The position numbers were made by a program, and so were the translations under genes. Source: Herbaspirillum rhizosphaerae (GTDB lineage: Bacteria; Pseudomonadota; Gammaproteobacteria; Burkholderiales; Burkholderiaceae_D). Taken from it: a stretch of DNA of 64,000 bases. The notes under the pieces were generated by a model. It saw only the letters and a program-made list of their open reading frames with translations. It was not told the DNA's origin and made no database searches. The DNA lies in NCBI RefSeq assembly GCF_001189965.1, contig NZ_LFLU01000009.1, forward strand, positions 124,001 through 188,000. The letters are read 5' to 3'. This document shows, one piece after another, positions 18,309 to 28,011 of this stretch (positions are counted from its first letter, which is position 1; the number at the start of each line of letters is the position of its first letter).

Positions 18309-21170
18309 ATGTACAAAGCGATCAAACGCGTGGGGGCTTCCATTTCGGTGTCATTGACACTGGTCATCGGCTTTGGCGCAACCGCCTTGCTGTTCCTGGC
18401 AACCTGCAAGCTTGAAGACGACGCTTTCAATCTGGATTTCGAACGCCGCGCATCGGTACGCGTGACCACCTTGCAGCGCGGGCTGGAAGAGGCGGTCCAG
18501 GTGCTGACCGTGATCAACCGCGTCTTCACGACCGTCGACAGTCCCACGCGCGACCAATTCCATACGTTTACCGAACCGCTGCTGCAGAAATATCCGCACG
18601 TGCAGGCGTTCAGTTTCCAGCGTTTCATCACGCGCAGCGAACGCTCCGATTTCGAGACCGCAATGCAGGCGCGCTATCCGAAATTCGGCATCACCACGCT
18701 GGTCGAAGGCAAGACCATCCAGGCGCCGATACGCGACCGTTATCTGGTGGTGGATTATCTGGAACCGATGCAAGGCAACCAGGCCGCGTTCGGGCTCGAC
18801 CTCTCCGCCAACCAGGTGGTCATGGATACCCTGCAGCGCGCCATCGAGACCAACAGCCCGGTATCGACCGGCGCGCTGCGGCTGGCGCAGGCCTCGACCA
18901 ATGAGCGCGGCCTGCTGGTGCTGATGCCGGTCTATCGCCACGGCATGCCGCTGAACACCCCCGACGAACGCCGCGCCGCCGTCATCGGCGACACCACAGC
19001 GGTATTCCACGCCCGCGTGTTGCTGGAGCGGATCTTCAACGCCTTCGGCCCGATCCGGCGCGAAGGTGTCGAAGTCAGCGTCTATATCGGCACCAGCGCC
19101 AACCGCGACGACCTGGTGTACCGCACCGACGACATTCCGCGCCAGGCGATCGTGCCGGGCTTGCCGACCTGGCTGGGCTATCGTCGTCCGGTGCATGTGC
19201 GGCGCACCTTCGACATCGCCGGCCAGCCCTGGCATCTGGAGGTGAAGTCGGCGCCGATCCCGCTGGTGTCGAATCATTCCAACTCGCTGCTGATCCTCGG
19301 CGCCGGCACCTTGCTGACCCTGCTGGCCGCAGCCTATCTCTACACCTTGTCGATGCGCTCGCGCCGCATCCAGCGCACGGTCGACGAACGGACTGCCGAG
19401 CTGCGCCTGACCAACGTCCTGCTCAAGGAAGACATCCACGCGCGCCAGCAGGCCGAGCGCGCCCTGCAACTGCGCCAGCGCGCCATCGAGGCCAGTGCCA
19501 ACGCCATCATCATCATGCAGGCGAGCGCGCCCGACTATCCCATCGAATACGTCAATCCGGCGTTCGAGCGCATCACCGGCTACAGCACCGCCGAAGTCGC
19601 CGGCCACAGCATCCGCATGCTGGAAGGGCCGGACGTCGACAAGCAAGGCTTCATCGACATCTGGAGCGCGCTCAACGAACAACGCGAATGCAACGTCGTC
19701 CTGCGCACCAACAACAAGAACGGCGCGCTGATGTGGAACGACTTCTACATCGCCCCGGTCAAGAGCGAATACGGCACGGTGACGCATTTCGTCGCGGCGC
19801 TCTACGACATCACCTCGATGAAGCGCTACGAAGCCGAACTGGAATTCCAGGCCAACCGCGACGTGCTCACCGGCCTGGTCAACCGCAACATGCTGCGCAA
19901 GGTGCTGGAAGAAGCGATGGCCTACGCGGAACGCTACCAGCGCTCGCTGTGGGTGGTGTTCGTCGACCTGGACCGCTTCAAGTTCGTCAACGACACGCTG
20001 GGCCACAAGGCCGGCGACCTGTTGCTGAAAACGGTCGCGGGACGCCTGCGCGGCGCCGTGCGCGACACCGACACCATCGCGCGCCTGGGCAGCGACGAGT
20101 TCGTGATCGTGATGTCCGAATACACCGACGTCGGGCTCGACACGCGCAACCTGCAACGCATCCAGGCCGCCATCGCCGCGCCGATGACGATCGAGGGACA
20201 TACCTTCTTCCCGACCTGCAGCCTGGGCGTGGCGGCGTATCCGGACGACGGCCGCGACGCCGAGACGCTGGTCAAGCATGCCGACATCGCCATGTACCGC
20301 GCCAAGCAGAACGGGCGCGACAACTATCAATTCTATACACCGGCGATGAACGAGCAGGCGCTGGAACGCCTGCGCATCGAAGGCGATCTGCGGCTGGCGC
20401 TGGAGCGCAATGAATTCCTGCTGCATTACCAGCCCAAGATCGATCTGCGCAGCGGCAACATCGTCGGCATGGAAGCGCTGATCCGCTGGCAGCATCCGGA
20501 ACTCGGGATGGTGTCGCCGATGCGCTTCATCAGCCTGGCGGAAGAAACCGGCCTGATCCTGCCGATCGGCTCATGGGTGATCCGCACGGCATGCGAGCAG
20601 ACCAGGGCCTGGCAGGATGCCGGCTGGGGCAAGCTGCGCGTGTCGGTCAATTTGTCGGTGCGGCAGTTCGTGCAAAAGGATCTGGTGTCGTCGATCGAAG
20701 CCGTGCTGAAAGACACCGGACTCGACGCCGGTCTGCTGGAGCTGGAACTGACCGAAAGCCTGGTGATGACCGATGTCGAACACGCCATCGGCATCCTGCG
20801 CCAGCTCAAGGAGCTGGGCGTGTATCTGTCCATCGACGATTTCGGCACCGGTTATTCCAGCCTGTCTTATCTCAAGCGCTTCCCGATCGATGTGCTGAAG
20901 ATCGACAAGTCCTTCGTGCGCGACATTACGGTCGATGCCGACGATGCGGCGATCACCGTCTCCATCATTTCGCTGGCGCACAGCCTCAAGCTGCACGTCA
21001 TCGCCGAGGGCGTCGAGACGCAGGAGCAGTTGTCTTATCTGCGCCGCCACGGTTGCGACGAGATGCAGGGATATCTGTTCAGCCCGCCGGTGCCGGCGCA
21101 ACAGTTCGAGAAATTGCTGCAGCAGAAGAGCGACCTCATGACGAGCGCATTGGTCAGCAGCTCCCGCTAG
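18309..21170 (+). CDS. CHASE-PAS-GGDEF-EAL cyclic-di-GMP signalling protein
   Basis: A 953-residue inner-membrane protein. A first helix (about 9-32) and a second (about 325-347, SLLILGAGTLLTLLAAAYLY) bracket a periplasmic CHASE-type sensor. A short coiled coil leads to a PAS domain (about 390-510). The GGDEF domain has GSDEF at 594-598, and the EAL domain has E722-A-L with further catalytic motifs NLSVRQF, ELTES, DDFGTGYSS and EGVET. All EAL metal-site motifs look intact, so phosphodiesterase activity is expected; the Gly-to-Ser change in GGDEF is often tolerated. No ligand is obvious. It is a single gene with an AT-rich upstream region (18215-18245). Confidence 0.93.
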   Translation: MYKAIKRVGASISVSLTLVIGFGATALLFLATCKLEDDAFNLDFERRASVRVTTLQRGLEEAVQVLTVINRVFTTVDSPTRDQFHTFTEPLLQKYPHVQAFSFQRFITRSERSDFETAMQARYPKFGITTLVEGKTIQAPIRDRYLVVDYLEPMQGNQAAFGLDLSANQVVMDTLQRAIETNSPVSTGALRLAQASTNERGLLVLMPVYRHGMPLNTPDERRAAVIGDTTAVFHARVLLERIFNAFGPIRREGVEVSVYIGTSANRDDLVYRTDDIPRQAIVPGLPTWLGYRRPVHVRRTFDIAGQPWHLEVKSAPIPLVSNHSNSLLILGAGTLLTLLAAAYLYTLSMRSRRIQRTVDERTAELRLTNVLLKEDIHARQQAERALQLRQRAIEASANAIIIMQASAPDYPIEYVNPAFERITGYSTAEVAGHSIRMLEGPDVDKQGFIDIWSALNEQRECNVVLRTNNKNGALMWNDFYIAPVKSEYGTVTHFVAALYDITSMKRYEAELEFQANRDVLTGLVNRNMLRKVLEEAMAYAERYQRSLWVVFVDLDRFKFVNDTLGHKAGDLLLKTVAGRLRGAVRDTDTIARLGSDEFVIVMSEYTDVGLDTRNLQRIQAAIAAPMTIEGHTFFPTCSLGVAAYPDDGRDAETLVKHADIAMYRAKQNGRDNYQFYTPAMNEQALERLRIEGDLRLALERNEFLLHYQPKIDLRSGNIVGMEALIRWQHPELGMVSPMRFISLAEETGLILPIGSWVIRTACEQTRAWQDAGWGKLRVSVNLSVRQFVQKDLVSSIEAVLKDTGLDAGLLELELTESLVMTDVEHAIGILRQLKELGVYLSIDDFGTGYSSLSYLKRFPIDVLKIDKSFVRDITVDADDAAITVSIISLAHSLKLHVIAEGVETQEQLSYLRRHGCDEMQGYLFSPPVPAQQFEKLLQQKSDLMTSALVSSSR

Positions 21171-21180
21171 CTCGCCGCGC

Positions 21181-21984
21181 TCAGATCTCCACCACCAGCT
21201 GCGGATTGAAATGCGGATTCTCCCATTCAAGCTCTTCCAGTGAGCCCGCCTGCCTGAGATTGAGCGCATAGCCGCGCGGATTGGTGACGACGCGGCAGCC
21301 TGCCACTTCATAATCGAAACTGTCGTGCACATGGCCGTGTATCCACAGGTCGGCTTGCGCCAGCAAGGGCGTGAGGTCGCTGATGAAGCCGGGGTTGAGC
21401 GGCGAGCCGGCAAAGCGCGCGTGGATCGATTGCGGATGCACGCCGTGGTGCGTCACCACCACGGTCGGGCCGTCGAAATCCTGCGCCAGTTGCCGCTCCA
21501 GCCAGTGCCGCGATTGCCGATGCAGTTGCAAGGCATGCTGCGGCAGGAAGATGCCGTCCGGCATCGTGATCACGCGGTGGTCGTAGAGTATCTTGCCGGC
21601 TTCTTCCATTGCCGCCTCCAGCGTCAGCGGCTCCACGCCGTCCTGCTGCAAGGCATAGTCGGTCCACAGGCAGCAGCCGAGAAAGCGCACGCCGCCGATC
21701 ACGCGCGCATTGTTTTCCAGATGGATGACATTGCCGCCGTGGGCGTCGGCATGACGCCGGATGTCGTCGACCACGACCGGATACTGCGCGTCGTAGGCTT
21801 CATGATTGCCATGCACATAGATCGCCGGCACCGGCCAGTCGGCGAAGGCATCGATCGCGCTGGTGCCGTTGTGGATGTCGCCGGCGATCACCAGCACGTC
21901 GGCGTCGGTCGGTTCGACCGCGCGATAGCCGGGGAAATCGCGCATGCGTTCGAGATGCAGGTCGGAGGCGATCTGGATTTTCAT
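21181..21984 (-). CDS. Calcineurin-like metallophosphoesterase
   Basis: A 267-residue cytoplasmic phosphoesterase with the five family blocks: SDLHLE (7-12), AGDIHNG, GNHEAYD, VTHHGVHP and HGHVHDS, which supply the two-metal site. The protein has no signal peptide. It ends 10 bp from the convergent GGDEF/EAL gene, and the AEC gene on the same strand lies 19 bp upstream. The substrate could be a cyclic nucleotide, dinucleotide or phosphoester; nothing seen decides it. Confidence 0.88.
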   Translation of the reverse strand: MKIQIASDLHLERMRDFPGYRAVEPTDADVLVIAGDIHNGTSAIDAFADWPVPAIYVHGNHEAYDAQYPVVVDDIRRHADAHGGNVIHLENNARVIGGVRFLGCCLWTDYALQQDGVEPLTLEAAMEEAGKILYDHRVITMPDGIFLPQHALQLHRQSRHWLERQLAQDFDGPTVVVTHHGVHPQSIHARFAGSPLNPGFISDLTPLLAQADLWIHGHVHDSFDYEVAGCRVVTNPRGYALNLRQAGSLEELEWENPHFNPQLVVEI

Positions 21985-22003
21985 AGGCGAATTTGGTATG
22001 AGC

Positions 22004-22936
22004 TCAGTGGGCGATCCAGGCGAGGATCAGCGTGATCGTCACCAGCGAGGTCGTGGTGGAAATCAGGATTGCGCGCGACATCAGCGCTGCTTCGCGTTGA
22101 TACAACTCCGCCAGCATGAAGGGGCCGGTGCCGATCGGCATGGCCGACAGCAGCAGCGCGGTGTCTGCCCACAATTTGGGCAGCGGCAAGATCCAGTAGG
22201 CGAATACCGCCGTGATGGCCGGATGCAGCAAGAGCTTGAAACTTACCAGCAGGCTGACCGAGCCGGACTGCTTGTTGGCAATCGGCTGCGCCAGGAACAG
22301 GCCCAGCGACACCAGCGCGCAAGGACTGGCGGCGGCGCCCAGCAGCTTGAATAATTGCTGCACGCCGGCCGGCAGCACGTAGCCGCTGCTGGCCACCAGG
22401 CCGCCGAGAATCGGTGCGATCAGGATGGGATTGCGGATCAGCGAATTGCCGGTCTTGAGCAGGCTGCGGCCGATGTGCTTCTCGGCGTGCAGGCAGATTT
22501 CCAATAACACAATCGCAATCGCGAACAGCAGGCAGGCGGTCATCACCATCGCGATCACCGCCGGCGGCATGCCGTCGCGGCCGAAGGCCAGCAGGCACAG
22601 CGGGATGCCGATAAAGCCGACGTTGGCGTAGGAGGTGCCGAGACTGTCGATGATGATGTCGCCCGCCGCTGCGCCCTGGCGATATTTGATCCACGCCGTC
22701 AGCAGGAACACCGCCGCGATGCCGATGGCGAACACGGCGATGAAGCGCAGGTTGCTGAAGTCGACCGGGGTCAGGCGCGCGATCGAGTCGAACAGCAGCG
22801 CCGGCAGGCCGAGATAGATGACGAAACGGTTCAGCTCGCTGGCGGCGTTGACGCTGAGGATATTGCGCTTGCGGCACAGGTAGCCGAGGAAGATCAGCGC
22901 AAAAATCGGAAAGACGACGTTGAAGATGGCGAGCAT
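22004..22936 (-). CDS. AEC (auxin efflux carrier) family permease
   Basis: A 310-residue protein of about ten helices, split into two five-helix halves. Typical AEC segments are FPIFALIFLGYLCRKR near the N-terminus, SYANVGFIGIPLC, and ASPCALVSLGLFLAQP in the second half. I prefer ATG 22936 over an upstream TTG (22951). It is followed after 19 bp by the phosphoesterase gene and may be co-transcribed with it. Members export or import small carboxylates (malonate, malate) or unknown metabolites. Confidence 0.87.
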   Translation of the reverse strand: MLAIFNVVFPIFALIFLGYLCRKRNILSVNAASELNRFVIYLGLPALLFDSIARLTPVDFSNLRFIAVFAIGIAAVFLLTAWIKYRQGAAAGDIIIDSLGTSYANVGFIGIPLCLLAFGRDGMPPAVIAMVMTACLLFAIAIVLLEICLHAEKHIGRSLLKTGNSLIRNPILIAPILGGLVASSGYVLPAGVQQLFKLLGAAASPCALVSLGLFLAQPIANKQSGSVSLLVSFKLLLHPAITAVFAYWILPLPKLWADTALLLSAMPIGTGPFMLAELYQREAALMSRAILISTTTSLVTITLILAWIAH

Positions 22937-23049
22937 GAAGTGGGCGCACAAGGCGCATTAGGTACGCAAGCGTGAAAGGAGTGGATCCGAAGCCGTAACG
23001 ATTTTAATGCGTTTCCTACGGTCCGTCTTTTCACGCTTGCTCCATGTGC

Positions 23050-24309
23050 TCAGGTCGGCTGCAATTGCCCGGCGGGGAGATCAACCACCTTGTCGTCAAT
23101 CGGAAAATGCAACAGCGCCGCCAGCAGGCCGGCCGCTACCGTCGCGCCCCACACCAGCGTGTAGGAGCCGGTCAGGTCGAACATGAATCCGCCCAGCCAG
23201 GCGCCGAGGAAGGAGCCGATCTGATGGCTCAGGAAGCACACGCCGAACAGCGTGCCCAGATGGCGCGTGCCGAACACCTTGGCCACCAGCCCGCTGGTCA
23301 GCGGCACGGTGCCCAGCCAGGTCAGGCCCATCACGGCGGCGAAAATCACGACCGAGCTCGTGGTGGTCGGCAGCAGCAGGAAGGCCACGATGGCGCCGCT
23401 GCGGATCAGGTACAGCCAGCCCAATACATATTGCTGGCGAAACCGTCCGCCCAGCCAGCCGCAAGCCCAGCTGCCGGCCATGTTGAACAGGCCGATCAGC
23501 GCCAGCGCAGTCGCGCCTAGTCCGAGCGGCATGTGGCACAGCAACAGATATCCCGGCAAGTGCGTGCCGATGAACGCCAGCTGGAAGCCGCAGGTGAAAA
23601 AACCGATGGTCAGCAGGCGATAGCCGCGATGACGGGCGGCGAGGGCCAGCACGTCCTTGAGCGAGGACGGCGCAGATGCCTGCAGTGCGGAAGACGTAGC
23701 GTCCTTGCGCCGGCTGCGGTCCAGCAGCATGCCGGTCGGGGCAATCAGCAGCGTCAGCGCCGCCAGCACGAACAGCGACACCGACACGCCGGCGCCTTCG
23801 CGCACCGTCTGCGCCAGCGGCACCAGCAGCACCTGTCCGAGCGAGCCGCCGGCGCTGGCGATGCCCATCGCCATGCTGCGCTGCTGCGGCGTCGCCACGC
23901 GGCCCACCGCCGCCAGCACCACGCCGAAGCTGGTGCAACTGATGCCGATGCCGACCAGTACGCCGAGTCCCAGCACCAGCAGCAAGCCCGACGGCGCCAC
24001 GGCGGCCAGCGCCAGGCCGCCGGCAAAGCTTGCTGCGCCGAAGGCCACTACCGGCGTTGCGCCGTAACGGTCGGCCGCCGCGCCGGCGAAGGGCTGGGCG
24101 AATCCCCACACCAGATTGTGCATGGCGATGGCGAAGGCGATGATCGTCACCGGCAGGCCGCGGTCGTAAGAGAAGGGATTGATGAACAGGCCGAAGGTCT
24201 GGCGGATGCCCATCACCACGCTGAGCACCAGCCCGGCCGTGATAACCACGACCAGCGCGTTGCGGCTGAGGGGACTGCTGGCTTGAGAGACGGTATGCGT
24301 CGGCGACAT
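23050..24309 (-). CDS. MFS transporter
   Basis: A 419-residue major facilitator with about 12 helices. It resembles the oxalate/formate and monocarboxylate type: GIRQTFGLFINPFSYDRGLP, WGFAQPFAGAAADRYGATPV, and QQRSMAMGIASAGGSLGQ in the first half. The start ATG 24309 follows a 32-codon unsupported open extension. The LysR gene next upstream is on the same strand, 108 bp away, so regulation by it is possible but not shown. Substrate unknown. Confidence 0.87.
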   Translation of the reverse strand: MSPTHTVSQASSPLSRNALVVVITAGLVLSVVMGIRQTFGLFINPFSYDRGLPVTIIAFAIAMHNLVWGFAQPFAGAAADRYGATPVVAFGAASFAGGLALAAVAPSGLLLVLGLGVLVGIGISCTSFGVVLAAVGRVATPQQRSMAMGIASAGGSLGQVLLVPLAQTVREGAGVSVSLFVLAALTLLIAPTGMLLDRSRRKDATSSALQASAPSSLKDVLALAARHRGYRLLTIGFFTCGFQLAFIGTHLPGYLLLCHMPLGLGATALALIGLFNMAGSWACGWLGGRFRQQYVLGWLYLIRSGAIVAFLLLPTTTSSVVIFAAVMGLTWLGTVPLTSGLVAKVFGTRHLGTLFGVCFLSHQIGSFLGAWLGGFMFDLTGSYTLVWGATVAAGLLAALLHFPIDDKVVDLPAGQLQPT

Positions 24310-24417
24310 AGTGGCGATCCTGAGTGCAATGACAGGCATCACACTAGCAGCGCGCGCACGGCGCGACAAAGGAAAAACCCTTGACGACAGGTGAGCCTGG
24401 CTCACCTGTGCAAATTG

Positions 24418-25332
24418 CTACAACCGCCGGTCTTCGAAGCTGCGCGCTTCCTGCAGCAGCCAGTGCTTGAAACCGGACACGTCGGGACGGTGCGCTTCGT
24501 CCTGGCTGCTGACCAGCCAGTAAGCCGTTTCGGCGTCGACTACTTGCGGGCAGAGCTCGACCAGCGTCCCGGCTTCCAGGTCGCGGTCCACCAGCGGCCG
24601 TCTCCCGAGCGCCACGCCAAGATCGCCGATGGCGGCTTCGAAGGCCATCTGTATGGTGTCGAAACGCAGGCCGCGATTTGCATCGACGTCCTTCAGGCCG
24701 GCATGCGCCAGCCAGACCGACCAGTCTTCGCTGGCGGGACTGACGTGGATCAGCGTTGCGCGGCGCAGGTCGGCTTCTCCGTGCGCATCCAGCAGGCGCT
24801 CGCGATAGGCGGGACTGCACACCGGCACCAACTGCTCGCCGAACAGCCGCGCCCAATTGGCGTCGAGCACCGGCACGCGACTCATGCGGATGGCGAAATC
24901 GAAACCGTCCGCCAACAGATTGACCTGGCGCTGCGAGGTATCGACCGTGACGCTGGTGTCGGGCCAGTGAGCGCGAAACGCCGGCAGGCGCGGCAGCAGC
25001 CAGCGCGAGGCCAGCGTCGGCGCGCAGCTGACGGCGATGCTGCGGTGATGGCGGTCGCGTCCGGGCAGGCGCTGCGTGCCGGTGGCGATCAGGGCAAAGG
25101 CTTGCGAGATATGGCGCAGATAATCGGCGCCTTCCGGCGTCAGGGTCAGCTTGCGCGGCTCGCGCACGAACAGCGTGACGCCGAGGCTTTGCTCGAGGCT
25201 GACGATGCCGTGGCTGACGGCGCTGGGCGTGACGTTCAGTTCGGCGGCGGCCAGCTTGAAACTCTGCAGCCGTCCGGCGACTTCGAAGAAGCGCAACGCG
25301 GACAGCGGAGGAAGGCGAGTGGAGGGCGGCAT
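24418..25332 (-). CDS. LysR-family regulator, GcvA-like
   Basis: A 304-residue regulator beginning PPLSALRFFEVAGRLQSFKLAAAELNVTPSAVSHGIVSLE, the GcvA/AmpR-type helix-turn-helix. The effector domain contains SCAPTLASRWLLPRL and ADGFDFAIRMSR, as in that subfamily. It is divergent from mnmC (135 bp between starts) and upstream of an MFS gene on the same strand. The target is probably the MFS transporter or an amino-acid-related gene. Confidence 0.9.
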   Translation of the reverse strand: MPPSTRLPPLSALRFFEVAGRLQSFKLAAAELNVTPSAVSHGIVSLEQSLGVTLFVREPRKLTLTPEGADYLRHISQAFALIATGTQRLPGRDRHHRSIAVSCAPTLASRWLLPRLPAFRAHWPDTSVTVDTSQRQVNLLADGFDFAIRMSRVPVLDANWARLFGEQLVPVCSPAYRERLLDAHGEADLRRATLIHVSPASEDWSVWLAHAGLKDVDANRGLRFDTIQMAFEAAIGDLGVALGRRPLVDRDLEAGTLVELCPQVVDAETAYWLVSSQDEAHRPDVSGFKHWLLQEARSFEDRRL

Positions 25333-25467
25333 GGGGAATATTCCGGCAGCGGTCCTGCCGGCGATGGTGTCGTCGCGCCGGGCAGGGCAAACACAGTGAA
25401 CGGACAGCGTATCATATCGGGCAGGCTGCCGTGGTCGGCAGCGGGTTGCTCCTCTTTTCCCATTCGC

Positions 25468-27270
25468 ATGACGCCAACTTCACCGGGTTTTCCTCAGTTC
25501 AACGATGCCGACTTGCGGCAGCGCTGGCAGGGGCGCGTCCATTTCACGGTCTTGCAAAACGGCTTCGGCGACGGCGCGCAACTGCTGCAGGCATGCTCGG
25601 CATGGCAGGCTGATGCCGACGCGCCGGCGCGCCTGCACTACCTCATCATCGATCCGCAGCCGCCCACGCGCGCGCAATTTGCGCAGTTGGCGCAGCGGCA
25701 AGCTGCGTTGCCGGAACAATGGCAGCGATGCTGGCCGCCGCAGGTGCCCGGGTATCACCGGCTCTTCCTGACGCAAGGAGCAAAACAGCTTGTGCTGACG
25801 CTGATCAACGGCGATCTGGCGGATAGCCTGCCGCAGCTGGAAGCGCGCATCGACCTGTTCCTGCTGCGCGGCGATCCGGCGTGGAACGCCGCGCTGTTGA
25901 AATGGCTGGGCCGGCTGGCGGCGCCGCAGGCGGGTGTGCTGGCGCAAGGCGAATTGCCGTTTGCGCGGCGGGAATGGCAACAGGCCGGTTTCGTCTGCGC
26001 AAATGAAGATGAACTGACGCCGGCGCATTTCGCTCCGCGCTGGCAGGTTCCCGCGGACGAGACGCCGCCTGAACGCAGCGCCATCGTCATCGGCGCAGGG
26101 CTGGCCGGCAGCGCCGCGTGCGAAAGCCTGGCTGCGCGCGGCTGGCAAGTGGCGTTGATCGAGCAGCATGCACAAGCCGCGCAGGAAGCGTCCGGCAATC
26201 TGGCCGGCATCTACATGCCGGCGATTTCGCGCGACGACAATCCGACGGCGCGCCTCACGCGTGCGGCTTTTCTGTTTGCGCAGCAGGTCTGGGCGCGCAG
26301 CGGCGTATTCGATGGCGTGCGCCAGGCCGGCGAGGCCTGTGGCGTGCTGCAGGTGGCGCGCGATGCCGGACAGGCTGACGCTTTTGCGCAGGCGGCGCAG
26401 CATTGGCGCTATCCCGCCGACTATGCGCAATGGCTGTCGGCGGATGAGGCCGGCGAACGCCTGGGCAGGGCGACCGGCAGCGGTTGGTTTTTCCCGACCG
26501 GCGGCTGGTTGCGGCCGCCGGTGGTGTGCGAGGCGCTGCTGGCGGCTTGCGGTGATCGCCTGCAGCGGCACTTCGGACAAGCCGCCACTGCCTTGCGGCG
26601 CACCGGCGATGCCTGGCAGGTCTGCGATGCGCAAGGGCGAGTGATCGCGCAAGCGCCGGTGGTGATCCTGGCCAACGGCATGCACGCCACGCGATTTGCG
26701 CAGGCGGCGTCTTTGCCGATGCAGTCCATCCGCGGCCAGGTCAGCCACGTGCCGGCGGCGGTCTTGCCCGATTTGCCTTTCGTGCTGTGCGGCGACGGCT
26801 ACCTGACCGGCGCGGTGGACGGCGTGGTCAGCGTGGGCGCCAGTTACGATCAGGATGCCGATCCTGCATTGCGCCTCGACAGCCATCGCGGCAATCTCGA
26901 CAAGCTCGGTCAATTGCTGCGGCAACCCGCCTTGGTGGAAAAACTGATGTCCGCCGCCGATCAGTCGGCGTTGTCCGGGCGAGTGGGTTTTCGCTGCGTA
27001 TCGGCCGACCGCCTGCCGTTGATCGGCGCCTTGCCGGATAGCGCGGCGCTGGCCGATGCCGGAGAAGTGCAACTGCGCGACGTGCCGCGCCAGCCGCAAT
27101 TGCACGGCTTGCTGGCTTACGCTTCACGCGGCCTGATCTGGGCGCCGCTGGCCGCCGAAATTCTGGCTTGCCGTCTGGAAGGAGAACCGGCCCCGCTCGG
27201 CAAAGACTTGCTGGCGCTGCTGGATCCTGCGCGTTTTGCGTTGAAGGCGCATCGGCAAGGTATGGGCTGA
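25468..27270 (+). CDS. mnmC: MnmC: tRNA mnm5s2U34 enzyme with intact FAD domain and degenerate methyltransferase domain
   Basis: A 600-residue protein. From about 203 it is a DAO-type FAD oxidoreductase (IVIGAGLAGSAACESLA, GxGxxG 209-214; GNLAGIYMPAISRDDN; SIRGQVSHVP; GRVGFRCVSADRLPLIGALP), the half that removes the carboxymethyl group of cmnm5s2U34. Residues 1-190 align in outline with the MnmC methyltransferase (VLQNGFGDGAQLL, INGDLADSLPQL), but the catalytic loop of E. coli MnmC (DGFAPAKNPDMW) is here LRGDPAWNAALL. Methylation activity is therefore doubtful. The start is ATG 25468; the frame is open 1 kb upstream, antisense to the LysR gene. Confidence 0.88.
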   Translation: MTPTSPGFPQFNDADLRQRWQGRVHFTVLQNGFGDGAQLLQACSAWQADADAPARLHYLIIDPQPPTRAQFAQLAQRQAALPEQWQRCWPPQVPGYHRLFLTQGAKQLVLTLINGDLADSLPQLEARIDLFLLRGDPAWNAALLKWLGRLAAPQAGVLAQGELPFARREWQQAGFVCANEDELTPAHFAPRWQVPADETPPERSAIVIGAGLAGSAACESLAARGWQVALIEQHAQAAQEASGNLAGIYMPAISRDDNPTARLTRAAFLFAQQVWARSGVFDGVRQAGEACGVLQVARDAGQADAFAQAAQHWRYPADYAQWLSADEAGERLGRATGSGWFFPTGGWLRPPVVCEALLAACGDRLQRHFGQAATALRRTGDAWQVCDAQGRVIAQAPVVILANGMHATRFAQAASLPMQSIRGQVSHVPAAVLPDLPFVLCGDGYLTGAVDGVVSVGASYDQDADPALRLDSHRGNLDKLGQLLRQPALVEKLMSAADQSALSGRVGFRCVSADRLPLIGALPDSAALADAGEVQLRDVPRQPQLHGLLAYASRGLIWAPLAAEILACRLEGEPAPLGKDLLALLDPARFALKAHRQGMG

Positions 27271-27305
27271 CAGGCGTTGATTATTCATCCGGCAATACGT
27301 CAATA

Positions 27306-27338
27306 AAAAAACCTGCATGAGCGACATGCAGGTTTTTT
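27306..27338. terminator. Bidirectional rho-independent terminator
   Basis: CCTGCATG and CATGCAGG pair around AGCGA, flanked by A6 on the left and T6 on the right, a 14-bp stem in all. It serves mnmC on the plus strand and the YXWGXW-type gene on the minus strand. Confidence 0.93.
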
Positions 27339-27368
27339 CTTTTGCGACGGCGCCGGAGGGAGGCCCGA

Positions 27369-27698
27369 TCAGCGTTCCCAGCCGCCATGGTTGAAGCGCC
27401 AGCCGTCGCGATCCTGGTACCAGCCCGGCGGCGCATAGTGGTGGTAGCCGCGGCGCACACGTTCCCAGTGACCGCCGACCCAGACGTGGCGATGGCCGTC
27501 CCATGCCCAGTAACCCGGCGCCCACACATAGCCGCGGCGCGGCGGCGGTGCGCGTTCAAAGCGCGGCGGAGGCGGCGGCGTGCCGATGCGGATATCCACC
27601 GAGGTGCGCGCTTGCGCTTGTGCGACCGGCGCCATCAGCACAGCCGATGCGGCGCTCGTGGTCAGCAGGACTGCCAGGACGATGTTCTTGTAGTTCAT
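27369..27698 (-). CDS. Small secreted YXWGXW-repeat-like protein
   Basis: 109 residues: a signal peptide (MNYKNIVLAVLLTTSAASAVLMAPVAQAQA), a Pro/Arg-rich stretch (TPPPPPRFERAPPPRRG), then Trp/Tyr-rich repeats YVWAPGYWAWDGHRHVWVGGHWE and YHHYAPPGWYQDRDGWRFNHGGW. These match the YXWGXW or BcpO-type repeat proteins of proteobacterial envelopes, whose role is unknown. GGGAG lies six bases before ATG 27698. Confidence 0.85.
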   Translation of the reverse strand: MNYKNIVLAVLLTTSAASAVLMAPVAQAQARTSVDIRIGTPPPPPRFERAPPPRRGYVWAPGYWAWDGHRHVWVGGHWERVRRGYHHYAPPGWYQDRDGWRFNHGGWER

Positions 27699-28011
27699 GA
27701 TGTACTCCCGTGTTTTGAAATGACTCGGCGGTGGCGGTGTTTCGCAATTGCCTTCAAGTGCTGCCCGGCCGATGACTCCAATGTAGATCAGCTGAAATGT
27801 ACAGACTGTAATTTTGTGTATCCGTACGCGGCTGTTTTGGCGCAACGGAAATAGCCCGAAACAAATCCCTCGTCAGTCGATTGTCAGAAATACGCAACTG
27901 CCGCCGCACTTTCCTGCATGCGTCGCGCTACATGTCTTGTCGCTGTCGCTGCGCACATGCGACGATGTGACTGTGGCCGTGAGTCAGGGCCAGAGAGCAC
28001 AGGGGGAAAGC
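27699..28011. other. Divergent intergenic region
   Basis: About 313 bp between the secreted repeat protein and the LtrA gene. It is comparatively AT-rich around 27780-27830 and must contain two divergent promoters. I see no gene, repeat or clear operator in it. Confidence 0.4.

Noticed and set aside
24391-25467. A 1-kb N-terminal extension of the mnmC reading frame
   Set aside because: It runs antisense to a well-supported LysR gene, and the MnmC family begins at about 25468. High GC keeps the antisense frame open.
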